This document shows positions 14,349 through 24,740 of a stretch of 64,000 nt of DNA, piece after piece (within the stretch, counting starts at the first letter, position 1; each line of letters starts with the position of its first letter). The stretch covers positions 1-64,000 of the forward strand of contig NZ_MPCX01000003.1 in NCBI RefSeq assembly GCF_001874145.1, in the 5' to 3' direction. Below the pieces are notes generated by a model that was not told the DNA's origin, searched no databases, and saw only the letters and a list, made by a program, of their open reading frames with translations. Source of the DNA: Lacinutrix sp. MedPE-SW (GTDB taxonomy: Bacteria; Bacteroidota; Bacteroidia; Flavobacteriales; Flavobacteriaceae). Both the position numbers and the translations under genes were made by a program.

Positions 14349-16928
14349 ATGCCTACACAGCCTAAACTCACTCGATTTAAACAAACTGTATTGTCTAAAT
14401 ACCAAATATACAATAGTATATTCATGACCTTACCTTTTGATTCTATTTCTAAAACAGGCGTTTTATTACCGCTTTTTCATGAAACCTGTAAAAACGGTTT
14501 TGAGAACGGAGATAACCCAACCGCAATTGTTAATACCTTTTTTAAAAAATACCAAGCTAGAAGGTCTAAAGAGAGCCAGATTGATTTATTGTTTCGCTTT
14601 ATTCAATATATAGAACGCCAAGTTGTATTATTTGATGCCATTGAAGATGCCGCTTTTCCTGTAGTTAACAACATGGATGGTATTGGTACTTTAAGAAGTT
14701 TAAAGGAAACTGCTACTTCTGAAAATAAATTAGAAAAACTACAACAATATTTAGAAGAATTTAAAGTAAGAATTGTTTTAACCGCGCATCCTACTCAATT
14801 TTATCCTGGTGCAGTTTTAGGTATTATAACAGATTTAACTGAAGCTGTAAAGGAAAACGACCTACTTACAATAAACGATTTATTAGCCCAACTTGGCAAA
14901 ACACCTTTTTTTAAACACAAAAAACCAACTCCGTACGACGAAGCCGTTAGTTTAATATGGTATTTAGAAAATGTATTTTATAAATCGTTTGGTAGTATTT
15001 ACGATTATATACAGCAAAACATTTTTGATGGTAAACATATTAATAACGATATTATTAATATTGGCTTTTGGCCTGGTGGAGATAGAGATGGAAATCCTTT
15101 TGTTACTCCAGAAATCACTTTAAATGTTGCAAACAGGTTACACGAAACCATTATTAAAAACTACTATAGAGATATACGTAAACTTAAAAGAAAACTAACG
15201 TTTAAAGATGTTGAAGAACGTGTTTTTAACTTAGAAACAGAGCTTTACAATATTATCTCACATGAAAAATCTACTTTAACATTAGAGCATTTTAGCTCAG
15301 AATTAGAAAACATAAAGCAAATTATAATTGATAAACATCAATCGCTTTATGCCGAAGAAATTAACAGCTTAATTAATAAAGTTCATCTCTTTGGCTTTCA
15401 TTTTGCTAATTTAGATATAAGGCAAGATAGCAGAAAGCATAATCAATTTTTTAATAATATGGTTGATGCTTTACTTGAAAACAAAAGTGAAATATTTCCA
15501 AAAAATTACCATGATTTAAACGAAAAAGAACAAGTTAAAATACTCTCTAAAGTAAAAGGAAACATAGACCTTTCCTTAATAAAGGACGAAGAAACTTTAA
15601 AGGCTTTAAACACTATGAAAGCCATTAAAACCATTCAAAACACTAATGGCGAAAAAGCAGCAAACCGTTATATTATAAGTAACAACCAAACTACGTTAAA
15701 CGTAATGCAATTATTTGCAATGTTAAAACTTGTTGCTTTTCAAGATGAGCTTACGGTAGATATCGGTCCGCTTTTTGAAACCATTACAGATTTAGAAAAT
15801 GCTCCTGCTGTAATGGAAGCACTTTACACTAATCCAGAATATGCAGCACATTTAAAATCTAGAGGAAACAAACAAACTATAATGCTTGGGTTTAGCGATG
15901 GTACAAAAGATGGTGGATATCTTATGGCAAATTGGGCTATTTATAAAGCAAAAGAAAATCTTACTGCAATTTCTAGAAAGTATGATGTTACCGCCATTTT
16001 CTTTGACGGTCGTGGCGGTCCACCAGCTCGTGGCGGAGGAAAAACACATAATTTCTATGCGTCGTTAGGACCAACAATTGAAGATAAAGAAGTACAACTT
16101 ACTATTCAAGGTCAAACTATTAGCTCTAATTTTGGAACATTGGATTCTTCTCAATACAATTTAGAACAACTAATAACTTCTGGTATTCATAATAGTTTTA
16201 GCGATAATGATTTAAGCATGCTTCCTGAAAACAGAGTCGTTATGGATGATATTGCAAACCTTAGTTACGAAGCTTATGTTGCGTTTAAAGCACATCCTAA
16301 ATTCATTTCCTATTTAGAACACATGAGTACATTAAAGTATTATGCTAAAACAAATATAGGAAGTCGCCCATCTAAAAGAGGAAAAGCTAAAGGTTTAGTT
16401 TTTGAAGACTTAAGAGCTATACCGTTTGTAGGCTCATGGAGCCAATTAAAACAAAATGTTCCAGGATTTTTTGGTGTTGGTACTGCTTTAAAAAAATATG
16501 AAGATGCAGGAGAGTTTGATAAAGCTCAACGCTTATTTAAAACATCGGATTTCTTTAAAACATTAATTGAAAACAGTATGATGTCTTTATCGAAATCATT
16601 TTTCGATTTAACAAAATACATGGCCGAAGATCCAGAATATGGTGCTTTTTGGAAAGTTATTTATAATGAATACGAAACCACAAAACGACTTATATTAAAG
16701 CTTACAGGATATAAAGAATTAATGCAAGAAGAACCTGCCGGAAAAGCATCTATAGCTGTTAGAGAGTCTATTGTACTACCTTTATTAACGATACAGCAAT
16801 ATGCTTTAAAAAAGATTCAGGAACTTGAAACAGCAGAAGTTAAAGACGAAGAGCAAATTAAAATATTTGAAAAAATAGTAACACGCTCTTTATTTGGAAA
16901 TATAAATGCAAGCCGAAATTCAGCTTAA
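14349..16928 (+). CDS. ppc: Phosphoenolpyruvate carboxylase
   Basis: An 859-residue enzyme that carboxylates phosphoenolpyruvate to oxaloacetate, replenishing the TCA cycle and supplying aspartate-family and other amino-acid synthesis. The catalytic His motif is seen as VLTAHPTQ near residue 145. GGDRDGNPFVTPE follows, then GFSDGTKDGGYLMANW, the glycine-rich loop FFDGRGGPPARGGG and the C-terminal SRNSA. Several of these differ slightly from the enterobacterial consensus (GRGGTVGRGGGP, QNTG), as is usual for the Bacteroidota branch. It starts 3 bp after leuB and is followed by a strong terminator, so it is the last gene of the leu transcript. Confidence 0.92.
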   Translation: MPTQPKLTRFKQTVLSKYQIYNSIFMTLPFDSISKTGVLLPLFHETCKNGFENGDNPTAIVNTFFKKYQARRSKESQIDLLFRFIQYIERQVVLFDAIEDAAFPVVNNMDGIGTLRSLKETATSENKLEKLQQYLEEFKVRIVLTAHPTQFYPGAVLGIITDLTEAVKENDLLTINDLLAQLGKTPFFKHKKPTPYDEAVSLIWYLENVFYKSFGSIYDYIQQNIFDGKHINNDIINIGFWPGGDRDGNPFVTPEITLNVANRLHETIIKNYYRDIRKLKRKLTFKDVEERVFNLETELYNIISHEKSTLTLEHFSSELENIKQIIIDKHQSLYAEEINSLINKVHLFGFHFANLDIRQDSRKHNQFFNNMVDALLENKSEIFPKNYHDLNEKEQVKILSKVKGNIDLSLIKDEETLKALNTMKAIKTIQNTNGEKAANRYIISNNQTTLNVMQLFAMLKLVAFQDELTVDIGPLFETITDLENAPAVMEALYTNPEYAAHLKSRGNKQTIMLGFSDGTKDGGYLMANWAIYKAKENLTAISRKYDVTAIFFDGRGGPPARGGGKTHNFYASLGPTIEDKEVQLTIQGQTISSNFGTLDSSQYNLEQLITSGIHNSFSDNDLSMLPENRVVMDDIANLSYEAYVAFKAHPKFISYLEHMSTLKYYAKTNIGSRPSKRGKAKGLVFEDLRAIPFVGSWSQLKQNVPGFFGVGTALKKYEDAGEFDKAQRLFKTSDFFKTLIENSMMSLSKSFFDLTKYMAEDPEYGAFWKVIYNEYETTKRLILKLTGYKELMQEEPAGKASIAVRESIVLPLLTIQQYALKKIQELETAEVKDEEQIKIFEKIVTRSLFGNINASRNSA

Positions 16929-16950
16929 AAATCACAAAAAGTTTATATTA

Positions 16951-16985
16951 AAAAACCTCGATACGTTATGTATCGAGGTTTTTTT
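16951..16985. terminator. Bidirectional intrinsic terminator
   Basis: A 13-bp inverted repeat AAAACCTCGATAC / GTATCGAGGTTTT around a 5-nt loop, with A and T runs on the two sides. It lies between the convergent genes ppc (+) and the PII gene (-). Confidence 0.9.
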
Positions 16986-17044
16986 CTAACTAACTAATTT
17001 AGCGAGCAATTACAATACTCACTAAATATTTTATATACTTTTAG

Positions 17045-17386
17045 TTATCTTAATGTTTTCTTTCCTTTTTCTTTGGTTCTAATTTTATAAGCTTCATCAA
17101 TAGTGGAAATAAAAATTCTACCATCACCTATTGCTCCAGTAGAAGCAGACTCTAATATTGCTTTTATTGTTACAGCTTTAAAATCGTCGTTTACAATTAT
17201 TGATAAGTAACATTTTTTACTGTTTTCTTTATTTGCTTCAGAAGAGATTAAATCTAACACATCTTGATTTTCATTATCAATACTAATCACATCCCAATGG
17301 GTAAAAAAGTTTACACCTACGCTTTGCAATGCTTCCTGAACAACTGAAAATTTTGATTTTCTAATAATAGCTTCTACTTTTTTCAT
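17045..17386 (-). CDS. Divergent PII family nitrogen regulator
   Basis: A 113-residue PII (GlnB/GlnK) fold protein encoded after amtB, where such proteins usually gate the ammonium channel. The first strand and helix (MKKVEAIIRKSKFSVVQEAL) and the B-loop TGAIGDGRIFI (residues 83-93) are conserved, as is IRT near the C-terminus. The T-loop is not. In place of the usual GRGxxKG...YRG segment, residues 36-58 read SIDNENQDVLDLISSEAN and on, and have no tyrosine. The Tyr51 uridylylation site is therefore absent. The C-loop RTGE is RTKE. The protein may still bind effector nucleotides, but its signalling to AmtB must differ or be lost. The gap to amtB is 82 bp. Confidence 0.85.
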   Translation of the reverse strand: MKKVEAIIRKSKFSVVQEALQSVGVNFFTHWDVISIDNENQDVLDLISSEANKENSKKCYLSIIVNDDFKAVTIKAILESASTGAIGDGRIFISTIDEAYKIRTKEKGKKTLR

Positions 17387-17468
17387 TTCAACTTAAAATT
17401 AAAGACATTATAGTTCTTAAAACAAATGTCTTAAGAACTATAATATTTAGAGTTAATACACTACTAAT

Positions 17469-18773
17469 CTATCCTCTATCTCTTTTTCCTGGATATGCTA
17501 TTTCACCATGTTCAGACAAGTCTAAACCTACTCTTTCTTCTTCTTCAGTTACACGAAGTCCAATTGTAGATTTTAATATTTTAAAGACTATAAATGATAA
17601 CACAATAGACCAAACAGCATAAGCTAAAACTCCAATAGCTTGAGAGCCTAATTGACTAGCGCCACCACCATTAAACAATCCTATTCCCGCATCACCATCT
17701 ATTCCCCAAAGACCAATTACTAAGGTTCCCCAAGCACCAGCGACACCGTGTACAGAAACAGCTCCAATGGCATCATCAATTTTTAATTTTTTCTCTATAA
17801 ATTCTATTGAAAAAACAACTATAATTCCTCCAATTAAACCTGCAAAGACAGCGCCAATTGCAGACATGTTTCCACATCCTGCAGTTATACTTACTAAACC
17901 AGCTAAAGCACCATTTAAGGTTTGAGGCAAATTAGGTTTACCGTACCAGATCCAGGTTGTAATTAAAGCACCCAACCCTCCAGCAGCAGCAGCTAAATTT
18001 GTAATTAAAACTACATTAGATGCTCCTATAGCATCTGCGCCACCCCAAGCAAGTTGAGATCCTCCGTTAAAACCAAACCAACCTAACCAAAGTACAAATA
18101 CTCCTAAGGTCGCTAATATTTGATTGTGTCCTGGAATTGGCAACACTTTTCCATCTACATATTTTCCAATTCTTGGTCCTACCATATATGCAGCTACTAA
18201 TGCTGCCCAACCACCAACTGAATGTACAATTGAAGATCCTGCAAAATCAATAAATTCTAATTCGGTTAACCAACCAGAACCTTGCCATTGCCAACCTCCA
18301 GCTATTGGATAAATTAAAGCAGTCATTACAACTGAAAATATTGCGTAAGTAGAATACTTTGTTCTTCCTGCTATGGCTCCAGAAACAATTGTTGCTGCTG
18401 TTGCCGCAAACATGGTTTGGAAAAATAAATCTGCACCTTCACCTTGCATTAATCCACTCCAGAAAAACCATCCGTTAGATGTGTCTCCATACATTAATGA
18501 GTAACCTACTAACCAATAGGTTAATGAACCTACACAAATATCTAGCAAGTTTTTCATGGCAATATTTGCTGCATTTTTAGAACGCGTCATTCCTGTTTCG
18601 ACTAAAGTAAATCCTGCCTGCATAAAAAATACTAGAATCCCTGAAAGTAACATCCAGAGCATTCCTAAATCTCCATTTATTGCATTTACAGCATTTTCAA
18701 CATCTTTTGTAGTAGCAGCTACAGTTTCTTGAACTGCTATAAAATTTGGTAAAATTGATAAAAAATTATCCAT
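17469..18773 (-). CDS. amtB: Ammonium transporter
   Basis: A 434-residue Amt/Mep/Rh-family channel with about eleven hydrophobic segments that moves ammonium across the inner membrane. The family signature region FFMQAGFTLVETGMTRSKNAANIAMKN is present near residue 49. Both pore histidines can be seen, in SIVHSVGGWAALVAAY and in SVHGVAGAWGTLV. The C-terminal cytoplasmic tail (EEERVGLDLSEHGEIAYP) is the usual PII-contact region. It lies between the outer-membrane barrel gene (41 bp upstream) and the PII gene, all in one direction. No separate promoter was recognised in the short gaps. Confidence 0.96.
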   Translation of the reverse strand: MDNFLSILPNFIAVQETVAATTKDVENAVNAINGDLGMLWMLLSGILVFFMQAGFTLVETGMTRSKNAANIAMKNLLDICVGSLTYWLVGYSLMYGDTSNGWFFWSGLMQGEGADLFFQTMFAATAATIVSGAIAGRTKYSTYAIFSVVMTALIYPIAGGWQWQGSGWLTELEFIDFAGSSIVHSVGGWAALVAAYMVGPRIGKYVDGKVLPIPGHNQILATLGVFVLWLGWFGFNGGSQLAWGGADAIGASNVVLITNLAAAAGGLGALITTWIWYGKPNLPQTLNGALAGLVSITAGCGNMSAIGAVFAGLIGGIIVVFSIEFIEKKLKIDDAIGAVSVHGVAGAWGTLVIGLWGIDGDAGIGLFNGGGASQLGSQAIGVLAYAVWSIVLSFIVFKILKSTIGLRVTEEEERVGLDLSEHGEIAYPGKRDRG

Positions 18774-18814
18774 AATATGTAATTATTGTTAGTTTATAGT
18801 TAGTTATTATTTTA

Positions 18815-19801
18815 TTAAAATTTATAAATGGCAGCAACAACAAAAGATCCTAAGCTTTTAGTCGCCATTAAATCGGTATCGATAAAAATATCTTCAGAGC
18901 CACTATCAAATCTAAATTCTGGTTTTATAATTAAATCTTCTACAGTATAACTTCCTGTTAATGTTACAGCAACAACACTTAAATCATCTTCTACAAATTC
19001 ACTTTGCTCTTGAAAATACTCTCCTCTAAGACCTAATGAAAATGAGTCACTAAAACTATATTGCGGGTATAAGTCCGCACCATAAAATCCTTCTCCGTCA
19101 TTATCTGCATAAGCAGCATTTATTCCTAAAAAGAAATTATCAGACACATCAAAACCTCCAGTATAATCTACTTCAAAACCTAAACCAGCATCGTCATACA
19201 AGAAGTTTAAATATTGACCACTATATCCTAGTTGTGCACCTACAGCGTAGCTTCCATTAGGATTAAACTCGGTAACATCTGTTTGGTTAAACACGCCAAG
19301 CATTAAGCTAAAATCTTCAGATAAAGTAAAATCTGCTTTTAAACCTGTGTGAGAAAACGGACCATTTGAAAACAGATATGATGTACTGTAATTAAAATTT
19401 CCAACTGGAGATATTACTTCGTAACCCAAATAAGTATTAAACTTTCCTAAGGTTAATTTTGTGTTTTCACTAATATTGTAAAAAGCAAAAAGCTGATTTA
19501 AAACTGTAGCACTTGCAGCTTCTCCTCGTGGCCCAAACACTAAATCTGCCACAGCTCCTACTTTTCCTTTTTCATAAGAGGCGATTATATTTCCCATTCC
19601 TAAAGAAAATCCTGCTGTATCTGCAAAAGATGTTCCTGGAGCAATATGGTTTTCATCATTGGGAGCAGTAAAATTAGTTCGATAGTAGGTATCTACGCTT
19701 CCTTCAAAAGCAAATTTTTTCTCTGATGAATTAGAATTTTCTTCTTGAGCTATTAAAGTTACAGATAGCAATAAAAGCAATAGGGTAAACAAATGTTTCA
19801 T
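18815..19801 (-). CDS. Outer-membrane beta-barrel protein (porin-like)
   Basis: A 328-residue protein with a clear signal peptide (residues 2-18, cleavage after IAQ). A chain of amphipathic strands rich in alternating aromatic and polar residues follows, ending in a terminal ...VVAAIYKF strand with the C-terminal Phe typical of outer-membrane barrels. It resembles the flavobacterial 'outer membrane beta-barrel / OmpL-like' porins. It is the first gene of the porin-amtB-PII group, suggesting a role in passage of a small nitrogen compound across the outer membrane. That is inference from position alone. The upstream 439-bp region is shared with gltB and contains two AACCC...GGGTT inverted repeats nearest to this gene. 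Confidence 0.8.
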   Translation of the reverse strand: MKHLFTLLLLLLSVTLIAQEENSNSSEKKFAFEGSVDTYYRTNFTAPNDENHIAPGTSFADTAGFSLGMGNIIASYEKGKVGAVADLVFGPRGEAASATVLNQLFAFYNISENTKLTLGKFNTYLGYEVISPVGNFNYSTSYLFSNGPFSHTGLKADFTLSEDFSLMLGVFNQTDVTEFNPNGSYAVGAQLGYSGQYLNFLYDDAGLGFEVDYTGGFDVSDNFFLGINAAYADNDGEGFYGADLYPQYSFSDSFSLGLRGEYFQEQSEFVEDDLSVVAVTLTGSYTVEDLIIKPEFRFDSGSEDIFIDTDLMATKSLGSFVVAAIYKF

Positions 19802-20240
19802 AAAAATGATATTTTGGTTAATAAACCCTTCAAATCTATGTTAAAAAATTGTTAACCCACAAATTAATAGGGTTGATATAGTCATTTTTACGATTATTTA
19901 AAATTTAACCCTATTTTTTTTAGGGTATAAAAATTAAAAATCGTTTTTTTATTAAATTCACACCTAATGAAATTAAATAAATACCAATAAATTTTAATTT
20001 TACTAAATATTTTATAATTTATTAAGAGTTTCGAAAACGTTTTCGTAAAATAAATTAAAATTTAATAAACTTTTCCTATTGCGATTTTCTTAAAAAATTA
20101 GCTAAATATTAATTTAAAAGAAATTTAAAATGAACAAAATCAGAATTCCTAAAAAGTGAACTTGCCGTTTTTTAAATTAGTTCTTAGCATGTATCTTGAG
20201 TAAAAATTAAGGCAAAAAAGCCTTTAAAATTTTACTTATT
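19802..20240. promoter_or_regulatory. Divergent control region between the porin-amtB-PII group and gltBD
   Basis: 439 bp without a gene. It contains two related inverted repeats, AACCC..GGGTT (19854-19874) and ACCCTA..TAGGGT (19908-19926). A perfect 14-bp palindrome CGAAAACGTTTTCG lies at 20032-20045, and a small AAGGC/GCCTT hairpin (20209-20224) ends 17 bp before the gltB start. Divergent nitrogen-assimilation genes on either side make shared regulation likely. No confident promoter boxes were found. Confidence 0.5.
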
Positions 20241-23200
20241 ATGCTTAAAAAACAAGGACTTTATTTACCAGAATTTGAACACGATAATTGTGGTGCAGGA
20301 TTTATTTGCAGTTTAACAGGAAAACGTTCTAATGACATTATACATAAAGCGCTTGAAATATTAGTAAAATTAGAGCATCGTGGTGCAGTAAGTTCTGATG
20401 GTATTACTGGTGACGGAGCAGGAATTCTTATAGACATCCCTCATAAATTTTTCAAGATTTTCTGTGAATTTGAACTACCGGAAGCTGGAGAATATGCTGT
20501 AAGCAACGTGTTTCTCCCTCAAAAGGAAAATCAACGTCGATTTTGTATCGAAGTTTTTGAGAAAGAAATAGAAAATCAAGGTCTTAAATTAATAGGCTGG
20601 AGAGACGTACCTATTAATAGTGAAGTTTTAGGTAAAGTAGCTAGAGAAACCGAACCTTTTGTTAAGCAAATATTTATAGGTAAAGCTAATAAAGAACAAA
20701 CCGAAAGAGAATTTAATATAAAATTATATGCTGCGCGTAAAATTGCAGAACATACTATATACGACTCTAAACTATCAGAATCTAAGTATTTTTATCTTCC
20801 TAGTTTATCTACAAAAATCATCATTTTTAAAGGCTTATTAATGCCAGAACATATTAATGAGTATTATTTAGATTTATTCAATTCTGCTCTTGATACGCGT
20901 TTAGCACTAGTACACCAACGCTTTTCTACCAACACATTCCCTACTTGGGATTTAGCACAACCGTTTAGATACATCTGTCATAATGGTGAAATAAATACAG
21001 TAAGAGGTAATGTGTCTAGAATGTTTTCTCGCGAAGAAATCATGGAAAGCCCATTATTTGGTGACGATATTAAAAAGATTATACCAACCGTTTTAAAAGG
21101 AAAATCAGATTCTGCAACCTTAGATATGGTTGTCGAGTTATTATTAATGACTGGTCGTTCACTTCCTGAAGCTATGATGATGTTAGTTCCTGAAGCTTGG
21201 GAGAAAAACCCAAACATGTCTGACGCTAAAAAAGCATTTTACGAATACAATTCCTGCCTAATGGAACCTTGGGATGGACCAGCTTCCATACCTTTTACAG
21301 ATGGTAATTTTATTGGTGCAGTTTTAGACCGAAACGGATTGCGTCCTTCACGCTACACAGTAACTAAACTCGGCAATGTTATTATGTCTTCAGAAACTGG
21401 AGTAGTAGACATTAAACCTGAAAATGTAGAATATCATGGTCGTTTAGAACCAGGAAAAATGTTTCTGGTAAACATGAATGAAGGCAGAATTGTTAACGAC
21501 GAAGAAATAAAAGAAGAAATAGCCTCTAAACACCCTTACAGAAAATGGTTAAACGAAAACCTGATACATTTAAGAGACATTGAAGCCAAACAAGGACCTA
21601 TTCAGTACGACGAAATAGACCTTAAAAAACGTGAGGTTATTTTCGGATATACACAAGAAGATTTCAACACTATTATTCGTCCTATGGCGCAATTAGCTAA
21701 AGAGCCAATTGGCTCCATGGGAAGTGATACGCCTATTGCAATCTTATCAGAAAAACCACAGTTAATTTACAACTATTTTAAGCAAATTTTTGCCCAAGTT
21801 ACCAATCCACCTTTAGATGGTATTCGTGAAGAGTTAATTACAGACATCAGTTTAACCTTAGGAAGCGATGTTAATATTTTCGATATTAATGCTGACCATT
21901 GTAAAAAGCTAAAAATTCAGAATCCAGTAATCTCAAAACATGATTTAGACAAAATTAGAGATTACGATACCAATCCAGATTTCAAAGTCGAATCTATTTC
22001 CATGTTATACGAAGTAAACCGTGGACTAAACGAATTAGAAGTCGCTCTTGAAAACTTAGTAAACAAAGCGTCAAAAGCAATTGATAATGGAGCAAATATC
22101 ATTATTCTTTCAGATAGATTTGTAAACGAAAATCATGCACCAATTCCAGCGCTTTTAGCTTGTTCTTATGTAAATCATGCGCTTCATAAATTAAAAAAAC
22201 GTTCAAAAATCAGCTTAATTATTGAATCTGCAGAACCTCGTGAAGTTCATCATTTTGCCTTACTATTTGGTTATGGAGCAAGTGCTGTAAATCCTTATAT
22301 AGTTAATGAGATTGTTCAGAAACAAATCGAAAACCAAGACGTCACAGATTTAGAATATTTAACTGCAATTAAAAATTATAATAAAGCGGTAGGAAAAGGC
22401 ATTTTGAAGGTTATGAACAAAATCGGAATCTCAACCTTAAACTCTTACAGAGGATCTCAACTTTTTGAATGTATCGGAATAAAATCGTCTACAGTCGAAA
22501 AATATTTCCCAAATACAACCACTCGTATTCAAGGTATTGGCTTAAGAGAAATTGAACAAGAAATTGTAAAACGTCACAAAAAAGCATTCCATAAAAATAT
22601 AGAGCCAACTATTGAAGTTGGAGGTGATTATAGATGGCGACGCGGACAAGAAAAACACATGTTCAACCCATTAACAGTTGCTAAACTTCAAGAATCGGTA
22701 AGAACCAATAAAGCCTCTACTTTTAAGGAGTATTCAGAGTTAGTAAACAACCAATCTAAAAGTTTAATGACCATTAGAGGTTTGTTTGAGTTTGATCAAT
22801 TTGATCCTATTCCGTTAGATGAAGTAGAACCTTGGACAGAAATTGTAAAGCGTTTTAAAACAGGAGCCATGTCTTATGGTTCTATTAGTAAAGAAGCGCA
22901 TGAAAATTTAGCTGTAGCCATGAATAGAATTGGAGGAAAATCTAATTCTGGTGAAGGTGGAGAAGATCAAGAACGTTTTTACAAAAGCTCTCAAGGTGAT
23001 TGGAGAAACTCTGCAATAAAACAAGTGGCTTCTGGTCGTTTTGGTGTAACTTCAAATTATTTAACTAGTGCCAATGAAATTCAAATAAAAATAGCACAAG
23101 GTGCAAAACCTGGTGAAGGCGGACAATTACCTGGACCAAAAGTAAATCGTGAAATTGCAAAAACCAGAAACTCTACACCTTACGTAGGTTTAATTTCTCC

Positions 23201-24737
23201 ACCACCACATCACGATATTTATTCTATTGAAGATTTATCGCAATTAATTTACGATGTAAAATGCGCTAATCGCGAAGCTAGAATCAATGTTAAATTAGTG
23301 TCAGAAGTTGGTGTTGGTACAGTTGCTGCAGGAGTTGCTAAAGCTAAAGCAGATGTTATTTTAGTGTCTGGTTTTGATGGTGGTACAGGAGCTTCTCCTT
23401 TAACATCTTTACGTCATGCAGGACTACCTTGGGAACTTGGTATTGCAGAAGCACAACAAACTTTAGTAATGAACGATCTTAGAAATCGTGTAGTTTTAGA
23501 ATGTGACGGACAATTAAAAACGGGTCGTGATGTAGCTATTGCTTGTTTATTAGGAGCAGAAGAGTTTGGTTTTGCTACTGCGCCTTTAGTAGCATCTGGC
23601 TGTATCATGATGCGTGTTTGCCACTTAAACACCTGTCCTGTTGGAATTGCAACTCAAAATCCAGAACTACGTAAAAAGTTTAAAGGAAAACCAGAACACG
23701 TAGTAAACTACATGTATTTTGTAGCTCAAGAATTACGTGAAATCATGGCTAAATTAGGATTCAGAACCATAAATGAAATGGTTGGTCAATCTCAAAAACT
23801 AAATAGAAATAAAGCTATAGATCATTATAAATCTTCAGGAATTGACTTAACACCAATTCTTCACAAAGTAAAAGTTGGCGAAGATGTAAAACTATTCAAC
23901 ACCTATTGTCAAGACCACAATTTAAATGTGCATTTAGACTTCAAAATTGTTAAACAAGCACACCAAGCATTGTTCAGAAGACAAAAAACACATTTCGAAT
24001 TACCCATAACAAATATTGACAGAGCAGTTGGTGCCATTGTTAGCAATGAAATCTCAAAAATTTATGGTGCAGATGGTCTACCAGAAGACACTATTGATAT
24101 TGATTTTCATGGTTCTGCAGGACAAAGTTTTGGAGCATTTGCAACCAAAGGACTAAAATTTACAGTTCACGGAAACACCAATGACTACTTAGGAAAAGGT
24201 TTATCTGGAGGGAAATTAATTATTAAAGTGCCTGAAAAATGCACCATAGTTCCAGAAGATAATATCATCACTGGAAACGTAACATTATATGGAGCAACCT
24301 CTGGTGAAGTATATATTAACGGAAAAGCTGGAGAGCGTTTTTGCGTTAGAAACTCTGGTGCAAAAGCAGTTGTAGAAGGTATTGGTGATCATGGTTGCGA
24401 ATATATGACTGGTGGTGTTGCTGTAATTCTTGGCGCTGTAGGTAGAAACTTTGGTGCAGGAATGAGTGGTGGAGTTGCTTATGTTTTTGATGAAAAAGAA
24501 ACCTTTAAGCAACACTGTAATTCAGACGATTTAAATATTGATCCAGTTGAAAACGTTAAAGATCAATTACAACTAGAACAGCTTATTGAAAATCACTCCC
24601 TTGCAACTGGAAGTCCTTTAGCAAGACGCATTTTAGATAACTGGAAAAACTACCTTCCAAAATTCAAAAAAGTATTACCAGAAGAATATAGACAAGCATT
24701 ATTAAGATTAGAACAAGAAGAATTAGAATTAGCGTAA
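20241..24737 (+). CDS. gltB: Glutamate synthase, large (alpha) subunit
   Basis: A 1498-residue enzyme that moves the amide nitrogen of glutamine to 2-oxoglutarate. It begins with a 16-residue propeptide before the glutamine-amidotransferase nucleophile Cys17 (NCGAGF). The class II amidotransferase domain has [12 protein letters not shown] and [11 protein letters not shown]. The central domain is followed by the FMN-binding synthase barrel ([34 protein letters not shown]). The 3Fe-4S cysteines fall in [16 protein letters not shown], with spacings of 6 and 5. The C-terminal GXGXG beta-helix has repeated glycine motifs. gltD follows after 3 bp. The leader hairpin at 20209-20224 may influence expression. 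Confidence 0.96.
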   Translation: MLKKQGLYLPEFEHDNCGAGFICSLTGKRSNDIIHKALEILVKLEHRGAVSSDGITGDGAGILIDIPHKFFKIFCEFELPEAGEYAVSNVFLPQKENQRRFCIEVFEKEIENQGLKLIGWRDVPINSEVLGKVARETEPFVKQIFIGKANKEQTEREFNIKLYAARKIAEHTIYDSKLSESKYFYLPSLSTKIIIFKGLLMPEHINEYYLDLFNSALDTRLALVHQRFSTNTFPTWDLAQPFRYICHNGEINTVRGNVSRMFSREEIMESPLFGDDIKKIIPTVLKGKSDSATLDMVVELLLMTGRSLPEAMMMLVPEAWEKNPNMSDAKKAFYEYNSCLMEPWDGPASIPFTDGNFIGAVLDRNGLRPSRYTVTKLGNVIMSSETGVVDIKPENVEYHGRLEPGKMFLVNMNEGRIVNDEEIKEEIASKHPYRKWLNENLIHLRDIEAKQGPIQYDEIDLKKREVIFGYTQEDFNTIIRPMAQLAKEPIGSMGSDTPIAILSEKPQLIYNYFKQIFAQVTNPPLDGIREELITDISLTLGSDVNIFDINADHCKKLKIQNPVISKHDLDKIRDYDTNPDFKVESISMLYEVNRGLNELEVALENLVNKASKAIDNGANIIILSDRFVNENHAPIPALLACSYVNHALHKLKKRSKISLIIESAEPREVHHFALLFGYGASAVNPYIVNEIVQKQIENQDVTDLEYLTAIKNYNKAVGKGILKVMNKIGISTLNSYRGSQLFECIGIKSSTVEKYFPNTTTRIQGIGLREIEQEIVKRHKKAFHKNIEPTIEVGGDYRWRRGQEKHMFNPLTVAKLQESVRTNKASTFKEYSELVNNQSKSLMTIRGLFEFDQFDPIPLDEVEPWTEIVKRFKTGAMSYGSISKEAHENLAVAMNRIGGKSNSGEGGEDQERFYKSSQGDWRNSAIKQVASGRFGVTSNYLTSANEIQIKIAQGAKPGEGGQLPGPKVNREIAKTRNSTPYVGLISPPPHHDIYSIEDLSQLIYDVKCANREARINVKLVSEVGVGTVAAGVAKAKADVILVSGFDGGTGASPLTSLRHAGLPWELGIAEAQQTLVMNDLRNRVVLECDGQLKTGRDVAIACLLGAEEFGFATAPLVASGCIMMRVCHLNTCPVGIATQNPELRKKFKGKPEHVVNYMYFVAQELREIMAKLGFRTINEMVGQSQKLNRNKAIDHYKSSGIDLTPILHKVKVGEDVKLFNTYCQDHNLNVHLDFKIVKQAHQALFRRQKTHFELPITNIDRAVGAIVSNEISKIYGADGLPEDTIDIDFHGSAGQSFGAFATKGLKFTVHGNTNDYLGKGLSGGKLIIKVPEKCTIVPEDNIITGNVTLYGATSGEVYINGKAGERFCVRNSGAKAVVEGIGDHGCEYMTGGVAVILGAVGRNFGAGMSGGVAYVFDEKETFKQHCNSDDLNIDPVENVKDQLQLEQLIENHSLATGSPLARRILDNWKNYLPKFKKVLPEEYRQALLRLEQEELELA

Positions 24738-24740
24738 ATT

